NCBI RefSeq assembly: GCF_022758885.1
Contig: NZ_JALEBH010000002.1
Coordinates: 62,001 to 126,000, forward strand
From: Sphingobium sp. BYY-5
Lineage (GTDB): Bacteria; Pseudomonadota; Alphaproteobacteria; Sphingomonadales; Sphingomonadaceae
Length of the DNA: 64,000 bases
Direction: 5' to 3'
Below are positions 16,928 through 26,578 of this stretch, one piece after another. The notes below the pieces were generated by a model that was given only the letters and a program-made list of their open reading frames with translations, was not told the DNA's origin and searched no databases. Both the position numbers and the translations under genes were made by a program. Position 1 is the first letter of the stretch. Each line of letters opens with the position of its first letter.

Positions 16928-17638
16928 TTACTGGCGTTGCAGCAACCGCTCCGCCGACAGGCCGAACGCCACGCCGATCGTCGCCCACAGCACCAACTGG
17001 GTTGCCATGGCGGCAACGCGGAAATTCCACAGCAGGCTCGCGGGGAAATGTTCGGGCACCTCATCGATCGTGGGCAGCAGATATTGGCCCAGCATGACCA
17101 GCAGCAGATAGGCGCCGATCGCGAGCAGGACGGCATCGATCCTGCGCCAGGAGCGGGACAGCGCCATGCGCAGCCTGCCAGCAATCACCGCAGCGCCCAA
17201 GGACAGGACAATCATCGCGAAATAGGCGGCGGTGCGGACGCCCACCGTTTCATGTCGCCCGACGGCAGGCGGTGTCTGCGGATATTTGATCGCCGGCACG
17301 ATCACGACCAGCAGGAAGGCCAGGCCCGCCAGTAGCAGCGCGAAGCTGCGCGGTCCCATCCGCCCGATCCGCCCGTAGCCATAAGCGAAAACCAGCGAAA
17401 AAATGCCGCCCACCGCAGCGCCATAAAGCGTCAACGCCGTGAGCAGCCCCGCGCCCTTCTGGGTAGCGCGGCTGACCAGTTCTTCCTCTCCGCCACCCAT
17501 ATCATGGGCGGCATGGGACGCTTCATAGGCGATGGCCAGGTCGACCTGCGGCTCGGCGATGACGCGCGCGCACAAGGTCGACAGCAGGGCCGCCAGAATG
17601 CCCGCCAGCATTCCGCGCCACAAGAGATCCTTGGTCAT
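16928..17638 (-). CDS. cbtA: Cobalt transporter subunit CbtA
   Basis: Predicted cobalt uptake protein, 236 residues with about six membrane helices. CbtA proteins carry N-terminal metal-ligand residues after the first helix, seen here as YEASHAAHDMGGGEEELVSR near residue 40. Further family features are VGGIFSLVFAYGYGR and the C-terminal WNFRVAAMATQLVLWATIGVAFG. It follows cbtB by 12 bases. The pair lies behind a cobalamin riboswitch, so it supplies cobalt for B12 synthesis and is shut off when B12 is present. Confidence 0.9.
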   Translation of the reverse strand: MTKDLLWRGMLAGILAALLSTLCARVIAEPQVDLAIAYEASHAAHDMGGGEEELVSRATQKGAGLLTALTLYGAAVGGIFSLVFAYGYGRIGRMGPRSFALLLAGLAFLLVVIVPAIKYPQTPPAVGRHETVGVRTAAYFAMIVLSLGAAVIAGRLRMALSRSWRRIDAVLLAIGAYLLLVMLGQYLLPTIDEVPEHFPASLLWNFRVAAMATQLVLWATIGVAFGLSAERLLQRQ

Positions 17639-17650
17639 GTGATTGGGCTG

Positions 17651-17878
17651 TCAGTGGCAGGGGAAGCCGAGCAGATGACGGCCGTCATGCACATATTCAT
17701 GCACATACATGCCGTCGAACAGGGCATAGGCACCTTGTTCGGTGCTGACGAAATAGAGAAAGATCATCGCGATCAGCAACCCGAACACGGCCCAGGGGGC
17801 GATATCCTCGATCGGAATTGCGGCCTGCCCGCGTACGGGAATGAAAACGTCGTCGAACAGGGCGGCATTGCTGGCCAT
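17651..17878 (-). CDS. cbtB: Cobalt transporter subunit CbtB
   Basis: Small single-helix membrane protein, about 75 residues, that accompanies CbtA. The start at 17878 (MASNAALF) is chosen because AAGGAG then lies 7 bases upstream; the ATG at 17884 would leave only one base. One membrane helix (WAVFGLLIAMIFLYFV, about residues 26-41) is followed by a conserved C-terminal metal-ligand block, YVHEYVHDGRHLLGFPCH, which is the hallmark of CbtB. Longer readings of this frame run into the riboswitch and are not real. Confidence 0.9.
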   Translation of the reverse strand: MASNAALFDDVFIPVRGQAAIPIEDIAPWAVFGLLIAMIFLYFVSTEQGAYALFDGMYVHEYVHDGRHLLGFPCH

Positions 17879-17920
17879 GGTCATGCTCCTTTGCGGGATG
17901 TCGCGTCCCGATGGGGGTAT

Positions 17921-18062
17921 CAAAAGCCCAGGAAGAAAATCTGGCTCTCGACGCGCGGCAAGGGCATCGATTACAGTGGCGCGACCGCGCCGGATTTGCA
18001 CCGGCTTCCTCTTCCTGGACGCTGTCTGTCCTTTGAACCGGCAGGCGATCGGCGTCAACTGT
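17921..18062 (-). promoter_or_regulatory. Cobalamin (B12) riboswitch upstream of cbtBA
   Basis: The leader of cbtBA, read on the reverse strand, contains the cobalamin riboswitch core: GAGGAAGCCGGTGCAAATCC followed by GGCGCGGTCGCGCCACTGT. A closing stem of 9 bp pairs 18010-18018 with 17928-17936 (CCAGGAAGA and TCTTCCTGG). The conserved GCCGGTGCAAATCCGGC hairpin lies at 17989-18005. The element ends about 40 bases before the cbtB start, so it probably controls translation or a nearby attenuator. Boundaries are approximate. Confidence 0.92.
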
Positions 18063-18077
18063 CTGTCGGAGCTTTGC

Positions 18078-18725
18078 CTGACCCTTACGCTTACCCTTAC
18101 CCTTACCCTTACCCTTACCCTGGTCTGTGCCGGTGCGACACGCTTCAGTCGATCGGGTGGCTTTGCCGGGCCGGAAGAGCCGCTGGACGATGCCGGTCGT
18201 CGCGCGGCCGTGGCGGCGATGGCGGGCGTGCGGTTTGATCGGCTCTTTTGCAGTCCCGCGCGGTCCGCGATGGAAACGGCAGCGGCCATGGCGCTGCCGG
18301 TGGAACCGGAAATCGCATTGCGTGACGTCGATCATGGCGCGTGGAGCGGGCGCACCATTATGGAGGTCGGTGCATCGCATCCCGATGGATTGGCAGCCTG
18401 GCTTGCCGATCCCGCCGCCGGCGCTCCGGATGGGGAGGATATGGCGAATGCCGCCGCGCGCATCGGCTCCTGGATCGATAGCCTGGCGGGGCAGACGTCA
18501 GGCCGGCCGGGGGCGATTACGCATCCGATGATGATCCGCGCCGCGCTGGCTCATATGCTCGACATGCCGTTGCGCGCGACCCTCGCCATCGACATCGCCC
18601 CGCTTTCATTCTGCCGCCTTTCCTTCAATCGGGCATGGCGCCTGCAGGCGCTTGGCGCGCTCCCTATTGATAGTGGTGGAAAGGCTAAAGCCGCTTACCA
18701 TGCCAGCGCAGATGATCCTCCATGA
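18078..18725 (+). CDS. Degenerate histidine phosphatase-family protein with repeat-encoded N-terminus
   Basis: Resembles the phosphoglycerate mutase/alpha-ribazole phosphatase (CobC) fold. After the first beta strand, where active members have L-V-R-H-G, this protein has LVCAGATRFSRSGGF, so the catalytic histidine and arginine are gone. The segment DDAGRRAAVAAMAGVRFDRLFCSPARSAMETA and the second histidine region GAITHPMMIRAALAHML are retained. No ATG, GTG or TTG with a ribosome site exists in frame before the strand; GGAG at 18068-18071 followed 6 bases later by CTG at 18078 is the best start candidate. The first 14 residues then come from the TTACCC repeat. It is divergent from cbtBA, so a link to cobalt or B12 is plausible. 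The 3' end overlaps the converging fghA by about 40 bases. Confidence 0.6.
   Translation: MTLTLTLTLTLTLTLVCAGATRFSRSGGFAGPEEPLDDAGRRAAVAAMAGVRFDRLFCSPARSAMETAAAMALPVEPEIALRDVDHGAWSGRTIMEVGASHPDGLAAWLADPAAGAPDGEDMANAAARIGSWIDSLAGQTSGRPGAITHPMMIRAALAHMLDMPLRATLAIDIAPLSFCRLSFNRAWRLQALGALPIDSGGKAKAAYHASADDPP
18079..18120 (+). repeat. Hexanucleotide tandem repeat (TTACCC)
   Basis: Seven hexamers in a row, of which the last five (18091-18120) are perfect TTACCC and the first two are variants (TGACCC, TTACGC). The array is in frame with the gene at 18078-18725 and encodes a Leu-Thr dipeptide seven times. Because the unit is 6 bases, copy-number change would lengthen or shorten the N-terminus without changing frame. 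Confidence 0.95.
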
Positions 18726-19518
18726 AGGTGGAGATGAAATAATAGCTATGGTCATAGCTAGGCTGGACCCGCAGGTTAAGGTCGATCCCTGCGACGGAGC
18801 AGGCGGCTTCCAGCAACTCGGGCTTCAATTGTTCGGCCAGGAATGGGTCCGCCGCGCCCTGATCCACCAATAGCTCCGGCACTCGCGCGCCATCCTCGAT
18901 CAGCGCGACGGCATCATGTTGACGCCACGCCGCCTTGTTGTCGCCCAGATAGCCGCCCAGCGCCTTCTGCCCCCAAGGCATTTGCGACGGCGCGACGATC
19001 GGGGCGAAGGCGGACACAGCTTTGAACCGGTCGGGGAAGGTGAGGCCGATCGTCAGCGCGCCATGGCCGCCCATGCTGTGGCCCATGATCGACTGGCGGC
19101 CCATGTCGGCGGGGAAATGCGCGGCGACCAGCGCGGGCAGTTCCTCCGTCACATAGGACCACATGCGATAATGGGTGGCAAAGGGCGGCTGCGTGGCATC
19201 GACATAGAAGCCCGCGCCCAGGCCGAAATCATAGGCGCCCGCCGCATCGTCCGGCACATCCTCTCCGCGCGGCGAGGTGTCCGGCGCAACGAAGATCAGG
19301 CCGAGTTCCGTGCAGGCGCGGCGAAACTCGCCCTTCTCGGTCACATTGGCATGGGTGCAGGTCAGGCCCGACAGATACCAGACCACCGGCAGCCTCGCGC
19401 CTTCCTCATGCGGCGGGACATAGACGGAGAAGGTCATGTCCGTGCCGGTGCTGGTGGAGGCATGGCGATAGACGCCCTGCGTCCCGCCGAAGGCTCGGTT
19501 CTGTGAGACTGTCTCCAC
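18685..19518 (-). CDS. fghA: S-formylglutathione hydrolase
   Basis: Serine hydrolase that releases formate from S-formylglutathione, the step after the dehydrogenase encoded just upstream. The start is GTG at 19518, two bases after the adhC stop, giving 277 residues, the family norm; longer readings overlap adhC. The esterase D signature is clear: VVWYLSGLTCTHANVTEKGEFRR, the nucleophile motif GHSMGGHGAL, the Asp in DQGAADPFL and the His in YDHSYYFISTFMEDH. The first residues VETVSQNRAFGGTQGVYRH also match the family. Confidence 0.93.
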   Translation of the reverse strand: METVSQNRAFGGTQGVYRHASTSTGTDMTFSVYVPPHEEGARLPVVWYLSGLTCTHANVTEKGEFRRACTELGLIFVAPDTSPRGEDVPDDAAGAYDFGLGAGFYVDATQPPFATHYRMWSYVTEELPALVAAHFPADMGRQSIMGHSMGGHGALTIGLTFPDRFKAVSAFAPIVAPSQMPWGQKALGGYLGDNKAAWRQHDAVALIEDGARVPELLVDQGAADPFLAEQLKPELLEAACSVAGIDLNLRVQPSYDHSYYFISTFMEDHLRWHGKRL

Positions 19519-19520
19519 GG

Positions 19521-20633
<1,113 letters not shown>

Positions 20634-20727
20634 GATGCTTCTCCTGATGGCGTAGCGTGGGCCTAGCGCTTCTGCTGCTGAGTGATAAAGGGGGCATCTG
20701 GCAAAAGTTTATAACCATAGGGTGATA

Positions 20728-21627
20728 ATGATGGACGGTTGGGCCGGGATCGACGAATTTGTCGCCGCTGCGCTGGCTGGTTCCTTTTCCGCGGCTGCGG
20801 TCAAGCTGGATTGCTCCGTCACCCATATCAGCCGATCGATCGCGCGGCTGGAAAAGCGGCTCGACGTGCAACTCTTCCACCGCACCACGCGACGGGTGAC
20901 GCTGACCGACGCGGGCCAGACCTTCCTGCGCCATTGCGAAAGGCTGGTGGCGGAGCGGGAAGAGGCGATCGCCTCCGTAACCGCCACGGGCGAGCCGCAG
21001 GGCGCGTTGCGCATCACCTGCTCGACCGCGATGGGCGAATTGTTCGTGGCGCCGATCGTCAGCCGCTATGTCGCCGCCCACCCGCGGCTGAGCGTCGCGA
21101 TGGAATTGACCAACCGGCTTGTCGATCTGGTGGCTGACGGGTTCGACCTGGCGATCCGCACCGGGCAGATGGCGGATTCCCAGTTGATCCGCACGCGTAT
21201 CGCGTCGCGTTCGCTCTATAGCTGCGCGGCGCCGGCCTATCTCGACCGGTGCGGACGGCCGGGTACGCTGGAGGAACTGGAGGGGCATGATTGCCTGCTG
21301 GGGTCGGCATCGACCTGGCATTTTTCGGTCGACGGCCGCGACGTGATCCATCGGCCGCAGGGACGGTTGCGGGTCAACAGCGGACGGGCGGTGCTGGATG
21401 CGGCGGTACAGGGCATGGGCATCTGTCAGTTGCCGGAATTCTATGTCCTGCCTCATGTGCGGACCGGCGCGCTGGAACTGGTGCTGGCCGATATCCGGCC
21501 GCAGGACGAGCCGATCTGGGCGGTCTATCCGCAGCGGCGGCACCTCTCGCCGAAGGTGACGGCGCTGGTCGCCATGCTGCGGCGCGAATTGCCGCTGGCG
21601 CTTGGCGCGGGTCAGCCTTCCTCATAG
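20728..21627 (+). CDS. LysR-family transcriptional regulator
   Basis: DNA-binding regulator of about 299 residues. The N-terminal helix-turn-helix reads DEFVAAALAGSFSAAAVKLD followed by CSVTHISRSIARLEKRLDVQLFHRTTRRV; the rest is the two-lobed ligand-binding domain ending near LVAMLRRELPLALGAG. The ATG at 20728 has AGGG 5 bases upstream. It is divergent from adhC-fghA across about 94 bases, which contain the imperfect palindrome TTATAACC-ATAG-GGTGATAA (20709-20728) overlapping its own start, a plausible autoregulatory site. A role in formaldehyde or glutathione stress is inferred from position only. Confidence 0.88.
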   Translation: MMDGWAGIDEFVAAALAGSFSAAAVKLDCSVTHISRSIARLEKRLDVQLFHRTTRRVTLTDAGQTFLRHCERLVAEREEAIASVTATGEPQGALRITCSTAMGELFVAPIVSRYVAAHPRLSVAMELTNRLVDLVADGFDLAIRTGQMADSQLIRTRIASRSLYSCAAPAYLDRCGRPGTLEELEGHDCLLGSASTWHFSVDGRDVIHRPQGRLRVNSGRAVLDAAVQGMGICQLPEFYVLPHVRTGALELVLADIRPQDEPIWAVYPQRRHLSPKVTALVAMLRRELPLALGAGQPSS

Positions 21628-21998
21628 AGTTCCAGCGGCAAGCCGTCGGGATCGGCGAAGAAGGTGAAGCGCTGGCCGGTATATTCGTCGACGCGGATCG
21701 GTTCGCATTCCACGCCATGGGTGGCGAGGCGGGCGACCTCTGCATCGATGTCGGTCACAATGAAGGAGAGGTGGCGCAGGCCGCAGGCTTCGGGCCGTGA
21801 AGGGCGCCGCGGCGGCGTGGGGAAGGAGAATAGCTCGATCCGCGCATTGCCGGCGTCGAGATCGCATTTCCAGCTATCCCTGGTTTCCCGATACACTTCA
21901 TGGAGTATCGGGAAACCCAGGATTTCGGTGTAGAAACGGCGTGAGCGCGGATAGTCGGAGCCGATGATGGCGATATGGTGGACGCCGCGCAGCCCCAT
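21612..21998 (-). CDS. VOC-family protein (glyoxalase I-like, YaeR type)
   Basis: Small vicinal-oxygen-chelate protein of 128 residues, two beta-alpha-beta-beta-beta modules. Metal-ligand positions expected for the fold are present: HHIAIIGSDYPRSRRFYTEILGF at the N-terminus, RIELFSFP in the middle, LRHLSFIVTDIDAEV and the terminal FADPDGLPLELYE. The close YaeR-like proteins are of unknown substrate. Its stop overlaps the 3' end of the LysR gene on the other strand by 16 bases; it is 3 bases downstream of ilvD and so probably cotranscribed with it. Confidence 0.82.
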   Translation of the reverse strand: MGLRGVHHIAIIGSDYPRSRRFYTEILGFPILHEVYRETRDSWKCDLDAGNARIELFSFPTPPRRPSRPEACGLRHLSFIVTDIDAEVARLATHGVECEPIRVDEYTGQRFTFFADPDGLPLELYEEG

Positions 21999-22001
21999 CC
22001 C

Positions 22002-23852
22002 TTAGCGCTCGATCTGGCTGATGTCGCGGACCGCGCCCTTGGCGGCATTGGTGGTCATCGCGGCATAGGCGCGCAGCGCCGGAGACACTTCGCGCTTGCG
22101 ACCGAAGGGTTTCCAGGCCTTTGCGCCGCGCGCTTCCATCTCCGCGCGGCGTTCGGCGAGGATGGCGTCGTCCAGGTCGACCTTGATGACGCGGGCGGGG
22201 ATGTCGATGACGATCGGGTCGCCGGTCTGCACCAGCGCAATCAGGCCACCTTCGGCCGCCTCGGGCGAGACATGGCCGATCGACAGGCCCGACGTGCCGC
22301 CCGAAAACCGCCCGTCAGTGATGAGCGCGCAGGCTTTGCCCAGCCCCTTCGACTTCAAATAGCTGGTCGGGTAGAGCATTTCCTGCATCCCCGGCCCGCC
22401 CTTCGGCCCTTCGTAGCGGATGACGACGACGTCGTTCGCCTTCACCTCATTGCCCAATATGCCCGCGACTGCCGCGTCCTGGCTTTCATAGACGCGCGCG
22501 GTGCCGTGGAAGACGAGGATGCTGTCGTCCACGCCCGCCGTCTTCACGATGCAGCCTTCGGGTGCGAGATTGCCGAACAGGACGGCCAGGCCGCCATCCT
22601 TGGAAAAGGGATGTTCGGCCGATCGGATCACGCCCTTTTCGCGATCAATGTCCAGTTCTTCCCAGCGCTCCGACTGGCTGAACGCGGTCTGGGTCGGCAC
22701 GCCACCGGGCGCGGCCCGGTAGAAGTTGCGTACTTCCTCGCTATTGGTGCGGCCGATGTCCCAACGGGCGAGCGCGGCGGCCATGGTGGGGGCATGGACG
22801 GTCGGCAGGCTGGCGTCGATCAGGCCCGCGCGTTCCAGTTCGCCCAGGATGGCCATGATGCCGCCGGCGCGGTGGACATCCTCCATATGCACGTCCTGCT
22901 TGGCGGGCGCGACCTTGCACAGGCAGGGGACGCGGCGCGACAGGCGATCGATATCAGCCATGGTGAAGTCGACTCCGCCCTCATAGGCGGCGGCCAGCAG
23001 GTGCAGCACCGTGTTGGTGGAGCCGCCCATGGCGATGTCGAGGCTCATCGCATTTTCGAACGCGGCGAAACTGGCGATGTTGCGCGGCAGGACGCTGTCG
23101 TCATCCTGCTCATAATAGCGCTTCGTGATGTCGACGATGACATGGCCGGCTTCCCGGAACAGCCGCTCGCGATCGGCATGGGTCGCCAGCGTCGATCCGT
23201 TGCCCGGCAGCGACAGGCCCAGCGCTTCGGTCAGGCAGTTCATCGAATTGGCGGTGAACATGCCCGAACAACTGCCGCAGGTGGGGCAGGCTGACCGCTC
23301 GATGGTCTGCACTTCCTCATCCGTGTAGCTGTCGTCGGCGGCGACGACCATGGCGTCAACCAGATCGAGCGCGACCTTCTTGCCGCGCACGATGGTCTTG
23401 CCCGCTTCCATCGGTCCACCCGACACGAAGACGACGGGGATGTTGAGGCGCATCGCGGCCATCAACATGCCGGGCGTGATCTTGTCGCAATTGGAGATGC
23501 AGACGATCGCGTCGGCGCAGTGGGCGTTGACCATATATTCGACGCTGTCGGCGATCAGATCACGGCTGGGCAGCGAATAGAGCATCCCGCCATGGCCCAT
23601 GGCGATGCCGTCATCGACCGCGATGGTGTTGAATTCCTTGGCGACGCCGCCTGCCGCTTCAATCTCGCGCGCGACGAGCTGGCCCAGATCCTTCAGATGG
23701 ACATGGCCCGGCACGAACTGGGTGAAGCTGTTGGCGATGGCGATGATCGGCTTGCCGAAATCCTCGTCCTTCATCCCCGTCGCGCGCCACAGGCCGCGCG
23801 CGCCGGCCATGTTACGGCCGTGGGTGGTGGTACGGGAACGATAGGCAGGCAT
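22002..23852 (-). CDS. ilvD: Dihydroxy-acid dehydratase
   Basis: Iron-sulfur dehydratase of valine, isoleucine and pantothenate synthesis. The product is 616 residues, full length. Cluster-binding cysteines are visible in [15 protein letters not shown] and in [20 protein letters not shown], and the phosphate/substrate motif [16 protein letters not shown] follows. The C-terminal domain carries [30 protein letters not shown] 8 bases upstream of the ATG supports the start. It lies downstream of a MaoC gene but is separated by about 100 bases. Confidence 0.96.
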   Translation of the reverse strand: MPAYRSRTTTHGRNMAGARGLWRATGMKDEDFGKPIIAIANSFTQFVPGHVHLKDLGQLVAREIEAAGGVAKEFNTIAVDDGIAMGHGGMLYSLPSRDLIADSVEYMVNAHCADAIVCISNCDKITPGMLMAAMRLNIPVVFVSGGPMEAGKTIVRGKKVALDLVDAMVVAADDSYTDEEVQTIERSACPTCGSCSGMFTANSMNCLTEALGLSLPGNGSTLATHADRERLFREAGHVIVDITKRYYEQDDDSVLPRNIASFAAFENAMSLDIAMGGSTNTVLHLLAAAYEGGVDFTMADIDRLSRRVPCLCKVAPAKQDVHMEDVHRAGGIMAILGELERAGLIDASLPTVHAPTMAAALARWDIGRTNSEEVRNFYRAAPGGVPTQTAFSQSERWEELDIDREKGVIRSAEHPFSKDGGLAVLFGNLAPEGCIVKTAGVDDSILVFHGTARVYESQDAAVAGILGNEVKANDVVVIRYEGPKGGPGMQEMLYPTSYLKSKGLGKACALITDGRFSGGTSGLSIGHVSPEAAEGGLIALVQTGDPIVIDIPARVIKVDLDDAILAERRAEMEARGAKAWKPFGRKREVSPALRAYAAMTTNAAKGAVRDISQIER

Positions 23853-23954
23853 GACTCGGATCCTTCAGGAAAATATCGCGGCCCCTCTACAGGCTGCGGC
23901 CAGCCTGTGAAACATATTATTCCTTTTATGGAGTCATTGCGCCATTTTCTTGCG

Positions 23955-24407
23955 TCACGTGCCGCTGCCCTGGAGCAGCGCCATGCGCAGGCACTGGCAT
24001 ACGATCTCGTCGCGCTGGTTGAGCAGGCGGTGGGTGAAGGTAACGATGCCCGCGCCGGGGCGGGATTTGCTGGGCTTGAGGTCGGTGACGTCCGTTTCGC
24101 AACGCAGCGTGTCGCCGATGAAGACGGGCTTGGGCATCACCAGCTTGTCATATCCCAGATTGGCGATCAGCGTGCCCAGCGTGGTGTCACCGACCGACAG
24201 GCCGATCATCAGCGCGAAGGTGAAGGTGCCGTTGACGAGGATCTGGCCGAACTCGCTGTTCTTCGCGAACTCGGCGTCGAGGTGCAAAGGCTGCGGATTA
24301 TGGGTCATCGTGGTAAAAAGGAGGTTGTCCGTCTCCGTTACCGTGCGGCGGATATCGTGGGCGACGGTGTCGCCGATTTTCCACTGATCGAAATGCCGTC
24401 CCGCCAT
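23955..24407 (-). CDS. MaoC-family dehydratase (hotdog fold)
   Basis: Single hotdog-domain hydratase/dehydratase of 150 residues that probably acts on a CoA thioester. The hydratase signature D-x-N-P-x-H is seen as TTMTHNPQPLHLDAEFAKNSEFGQILVNG, with the catalytic Asp replaced by His in THNPQPLH but a histidine and downstream Asp retained. The start has AAGGGA 7 bases upstream. Beyond its upstream gap, which contains an inverted repeat and a REP element, is the leucine-degradation operon on the same strand; a role in branched-chain acyl-CoA metabolism is possible but not shown. Confidence 0.8.
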   Translation of the reverse strand: MAGRHFDQWKIGDTVAHDIRRTVTETDNLLFTTMTHNPQPLHLDAEFAKNSEFGQILVNGTFTFALMIGLSVGDTTLGTLIANLGYDKLVMPKPVFIGDTLRCETDVTDLKPSKSRPGAGIVTFTHRLLNQRDEIVCQCLRMALLQGSGT

Positions 24408-24431
24408 GGCGCTTTCCCTTAACTTCGCACA

Positions 24432-24471
24432 TTTCCTGCAAATTTCGACATTTCATGTCAAATGTAGGAAA
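24432..24471 (-). promoter_or_regulatory. AT-rich imperfect inverted repeat upstream of the MaoC gene
   Basis: Outer arms TTTCCT...AGGAAA and inner arms GACAT/ATGTC form an imperfect 40-bp dyad 25 bases upstream of the MaoC start. A TTGACA hexamer on the coding strand sits inside it. It looks like an operator over a promoter, for an unidentified regulator. Confidence 0.4.
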
Positions 24472-24530
24472 TTATATTATAATCTTGATCGTCTGATGAC
24501 AGTATAGCCCGGAGGGTAGCCTGTAGGACA

Positions 24531-24674
24531 GGCGCTAGTGGAGCGAATGCACTAGCGCCGATCGACATTCAGATTGAAGCAGAATCCTAAGCCTCATTTT
24601 CAATGTCATGCCGGATCAAGTCCGGCATGACGGCTTGGGAAGTGCCTAAAACTGTGAAGGTCGATCCGCACTAG
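24531..24674. repeat. REP-like element, copy A, with flanking hairpin
   Basis: About 120 bp (24552-24674), related to copies at 30715-30914 and 31773-31890 but inverted relative to them. The core is a perfect hairpin of 11-bp arms, GTCATGCCGGA and TCCGGCATGAC, at 24605-24631. The outer ends share CGATCGACATTCAG and CTAAAACTGTGA with copy C. The left edge also forms a 10-bp hairpin GGCGCTAGTG/CACTAGCGCC at 24531-24559. The right edge supplies the TAG stop of mccA. Confidence 0.85.
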
Positions 24675-26578
24675 TCAGCCTTCTCGATCTTCACCAGCAG
24701 CACGCCTTCGCTGACTTGCCCGCCCTCGGTAGCGTTGATGTCCGCGACGATGCCGTCGAAGGGCGCGACGAGGCTATGTTCCATCTTCATCGCTTCGAGC
24801 GTCAGCAGTTTCTGGCCCTTGGTCACGCTATCGCCCGCCGCCACTGAGACCGCGATGATGCGGCCGGGCATGGGCGAGAGGATCGCGCCGTCGGAGGCTG
24901 CGCCGGTGGCAGCTCCGTCATGGCGGTTGACGGCTATGACGAAACTCGCACCATTTTCGAAATAGGTGGTTCCACGTCCGTTGCTGACGCTGGTACGGGC
25001 ATAGTCATTCCATATAGCCTTATCGCCAACCAGAATTTCGGCCTCGGCACCGTCAACCCGCAGACGCACGGCGCGGTTGGCTGGCGCATTCAGGCGAAAG
25101 CCGAAGCAGGTCTTGTTCAGCTCAAATTTTGGACTGCCCCACCGATCGGCCATATGGGCGCTGCTGAACGCAAGATCGTCTGCGACATATTGTAGCAGGG
25201 CGTTCGAGGGAACAGGCGTGGCGCACAAGCTGTCGATATGATCGCCGATGAAGGCCGTGGTCACATTGCCTTTCTCGAAGGCTGGTTCATCGAGCAGCCG
25301 ACGAAGGAACCATGCATTCGTCTTGACCGGTTCACACTCAACCGCACCGCAGGCAATTTGCAGGTCAGCCAAGGCTTCGGATCGATCTTGTCCCCAACTG
25401 ACGATCTTGGCGATCATCGGGTCATAAAAGGGCGAGATGACATCCCGTTCTTCAACCGCAGTTTCGATACGTTCGTTCGATGGCAATGCGAGATGATCAA
25501 GCTGTCCCGTCGATGGTAGGAAACCGGTCGCCGGATTTTCGGCGTAAAGGCGCGCTTCCATGGCCCAACCGTTGATCGACAGTTCATGCTGCTTCTTCGG
25601 CAGCGGTTCGCCCGACGCAACGCGCAACTGCCATTCGACCAGATCCTGACCGGTGATTTCCTCCGTTACTGGATGCTCGACCTGAAGCCTGGTATTCATT
25701 TCCATGAACCAGATGCGGTCAGCGCGCAGGCCATCGGAGCCGTCGGCGATGAACTCGATCGTGCCTGCGCCGACATAATCGACCGCCTGCGCCGCGCGCA
25801 CCGCCGCCGTACAGATAGCCTCTCGCGTGGCTTCGTCCATGCCAGGCGCGGGCGCTTCCTCGATCACCTTCTGGTGCCGTCGCTGAAGCGAACAGTCGCG
25901 TTCGAACAGGTGGACGACATTGCCGTGGTTGTCGCCGAAAACCTGCACTTCGATATGGCGCGGGTTGGTGATCCATTTTTCCAGCAGGACAGCGTCGTTG
26001 CCGAAGCTGGAAGCGGCTTCCCGCCGGCAGGAGGTGAGGGCGTCGGCAAAGTCGGCGGGGCCGTCCACCTTGCGCATCCCCTTGCCGCCGCCGCCCGCCA
26101 CCGCCTTGATGAGGACGGGATAGCCGATCACGTCGGCTTCGGCGGCGAGGCGCCCAGGCGACTGGTCTTCGCCCAGATAGCCCGGCGTGGTGGGAACGCC
26201 CGCTTGGCTCATCAGCTTCTTGGCGGCGTCTTTCAGGCCCATGGCGGTGATGCTGGACGGGTTCGGGCCGACCCAGATCAGCCCGGCGTCGATCACCGCC
26301 TGCGCGAACGCTGCATTTTCGCTGAGGAAGCCATAGCCGGGATGGATCGCCTGCGCGCCGGTCTGGTGCGCGGCGGCGATGATTTTTTCGCCGACCAGAT
26401 AGGATTCGCGCGCGGGGGAGGGGCCGATATGCACGGCTTCATCGGCATCGCGGACATGAAGGGCGTCGGCATCGGCATCCGAATAGACGGCGACGGTGCG
26501 GACGCCCATCTTTCGCGCGGTGCGGATGATCCGGCAGGCGATCTCGCCGCGATTGGCGATGAGGAGGGAGGTGATCAT
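24671..26578 (-). CDS. mccA: Methylcrotonyl-CoA carboxylase, biotin-carboxylase/biotin-carrier subunit
   Basis: Alpha subunit of 3-methylcrotonyl-CoA carboxylase in leucine breakdown; it carboxylates biotin with ATP and bicarbonate. The 635-residue protein contains the biotin carboxylase domain (LIANRGEIACRIIRTARKMG at the N-terminus; KAVAGGGGKGMRKV ATP loop; EFIADGSDG; EMNTRLQVEHPVTE) and, at the C-terminus, the biotin site LTLEAMKMEHSLVAPFDG. Partners are mccB and ivd upstream. Its ATG overlaps the stop of the small GIY-YIG-like gene by 4 bases. Acetyl- or propionyl-CoA carboxylase alpha chains are similar, but the ivd-mccB context favours the leucine enzyme. Confidence 0.92.
   Translation of the reverse strand: MITSLLIANRGEIACRIIRTARKMGVRTVAVYSDADADALHVRDADEAVHIGPSPARESYLVGEKIIAAAHQTGAQAIHPGYGFLSENAAFAQAVIDAGLIWVGPNPSSITAMGLKDAAKKLMSQAGVPTTPGYLGEDQSPGRLAAEADVIGYPVLIKAVAGGGGKGMRKVDGPADFADALTSCRREAASSFGNDAVLLEKWITNPRHIEVQVFGDNHGNVVHLFERDCSLQRRHQKVIEEAPAPGMDEATREAICTAAVRAAQAVDYVGAGTIEFIADGSDGLRADRIWFMEMNTRLQVEHPVTEEITGQDLVEWQLRVASGEPLPKKQHELSINGWAMEARLYAENPATGFLPSTGQLDHLALPSNERIETAVEERDVISPFYDPMIAKIVSWGQDRSEALADLQIACGAVECEPVKTNAWFLRRLLDEPAFEKGNVTTAFIGDHIDSLCATPVPSNALLQYVADDLAFSSAHMADRWGSPKFELNKTCFGFRLNAPANRAVRLRVDGAEAEILVGDKAIWNDYARTSVSNGRGTTYFENGASFVIAVNRHDGAATGAASDGAILSPMPGRIIAVSVAAGDSVTKGQKLLTLEAMKMEHSLVAPFDGIVADINATEGGQVSEGVLLVKIEKAD

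Noticed and set aside
18079..18120. Telomere-like repeat indicating a linear replicon end
   Set aside because: The TTACCC array is short, internal and in frame with a gene, so it is a coding microsatellite.
17884..18289. N-terminal extension of CbtB up to 18289
   Set aside because: The extra frame runs through the cobalamin riboswitch and lacks a ribosome site.
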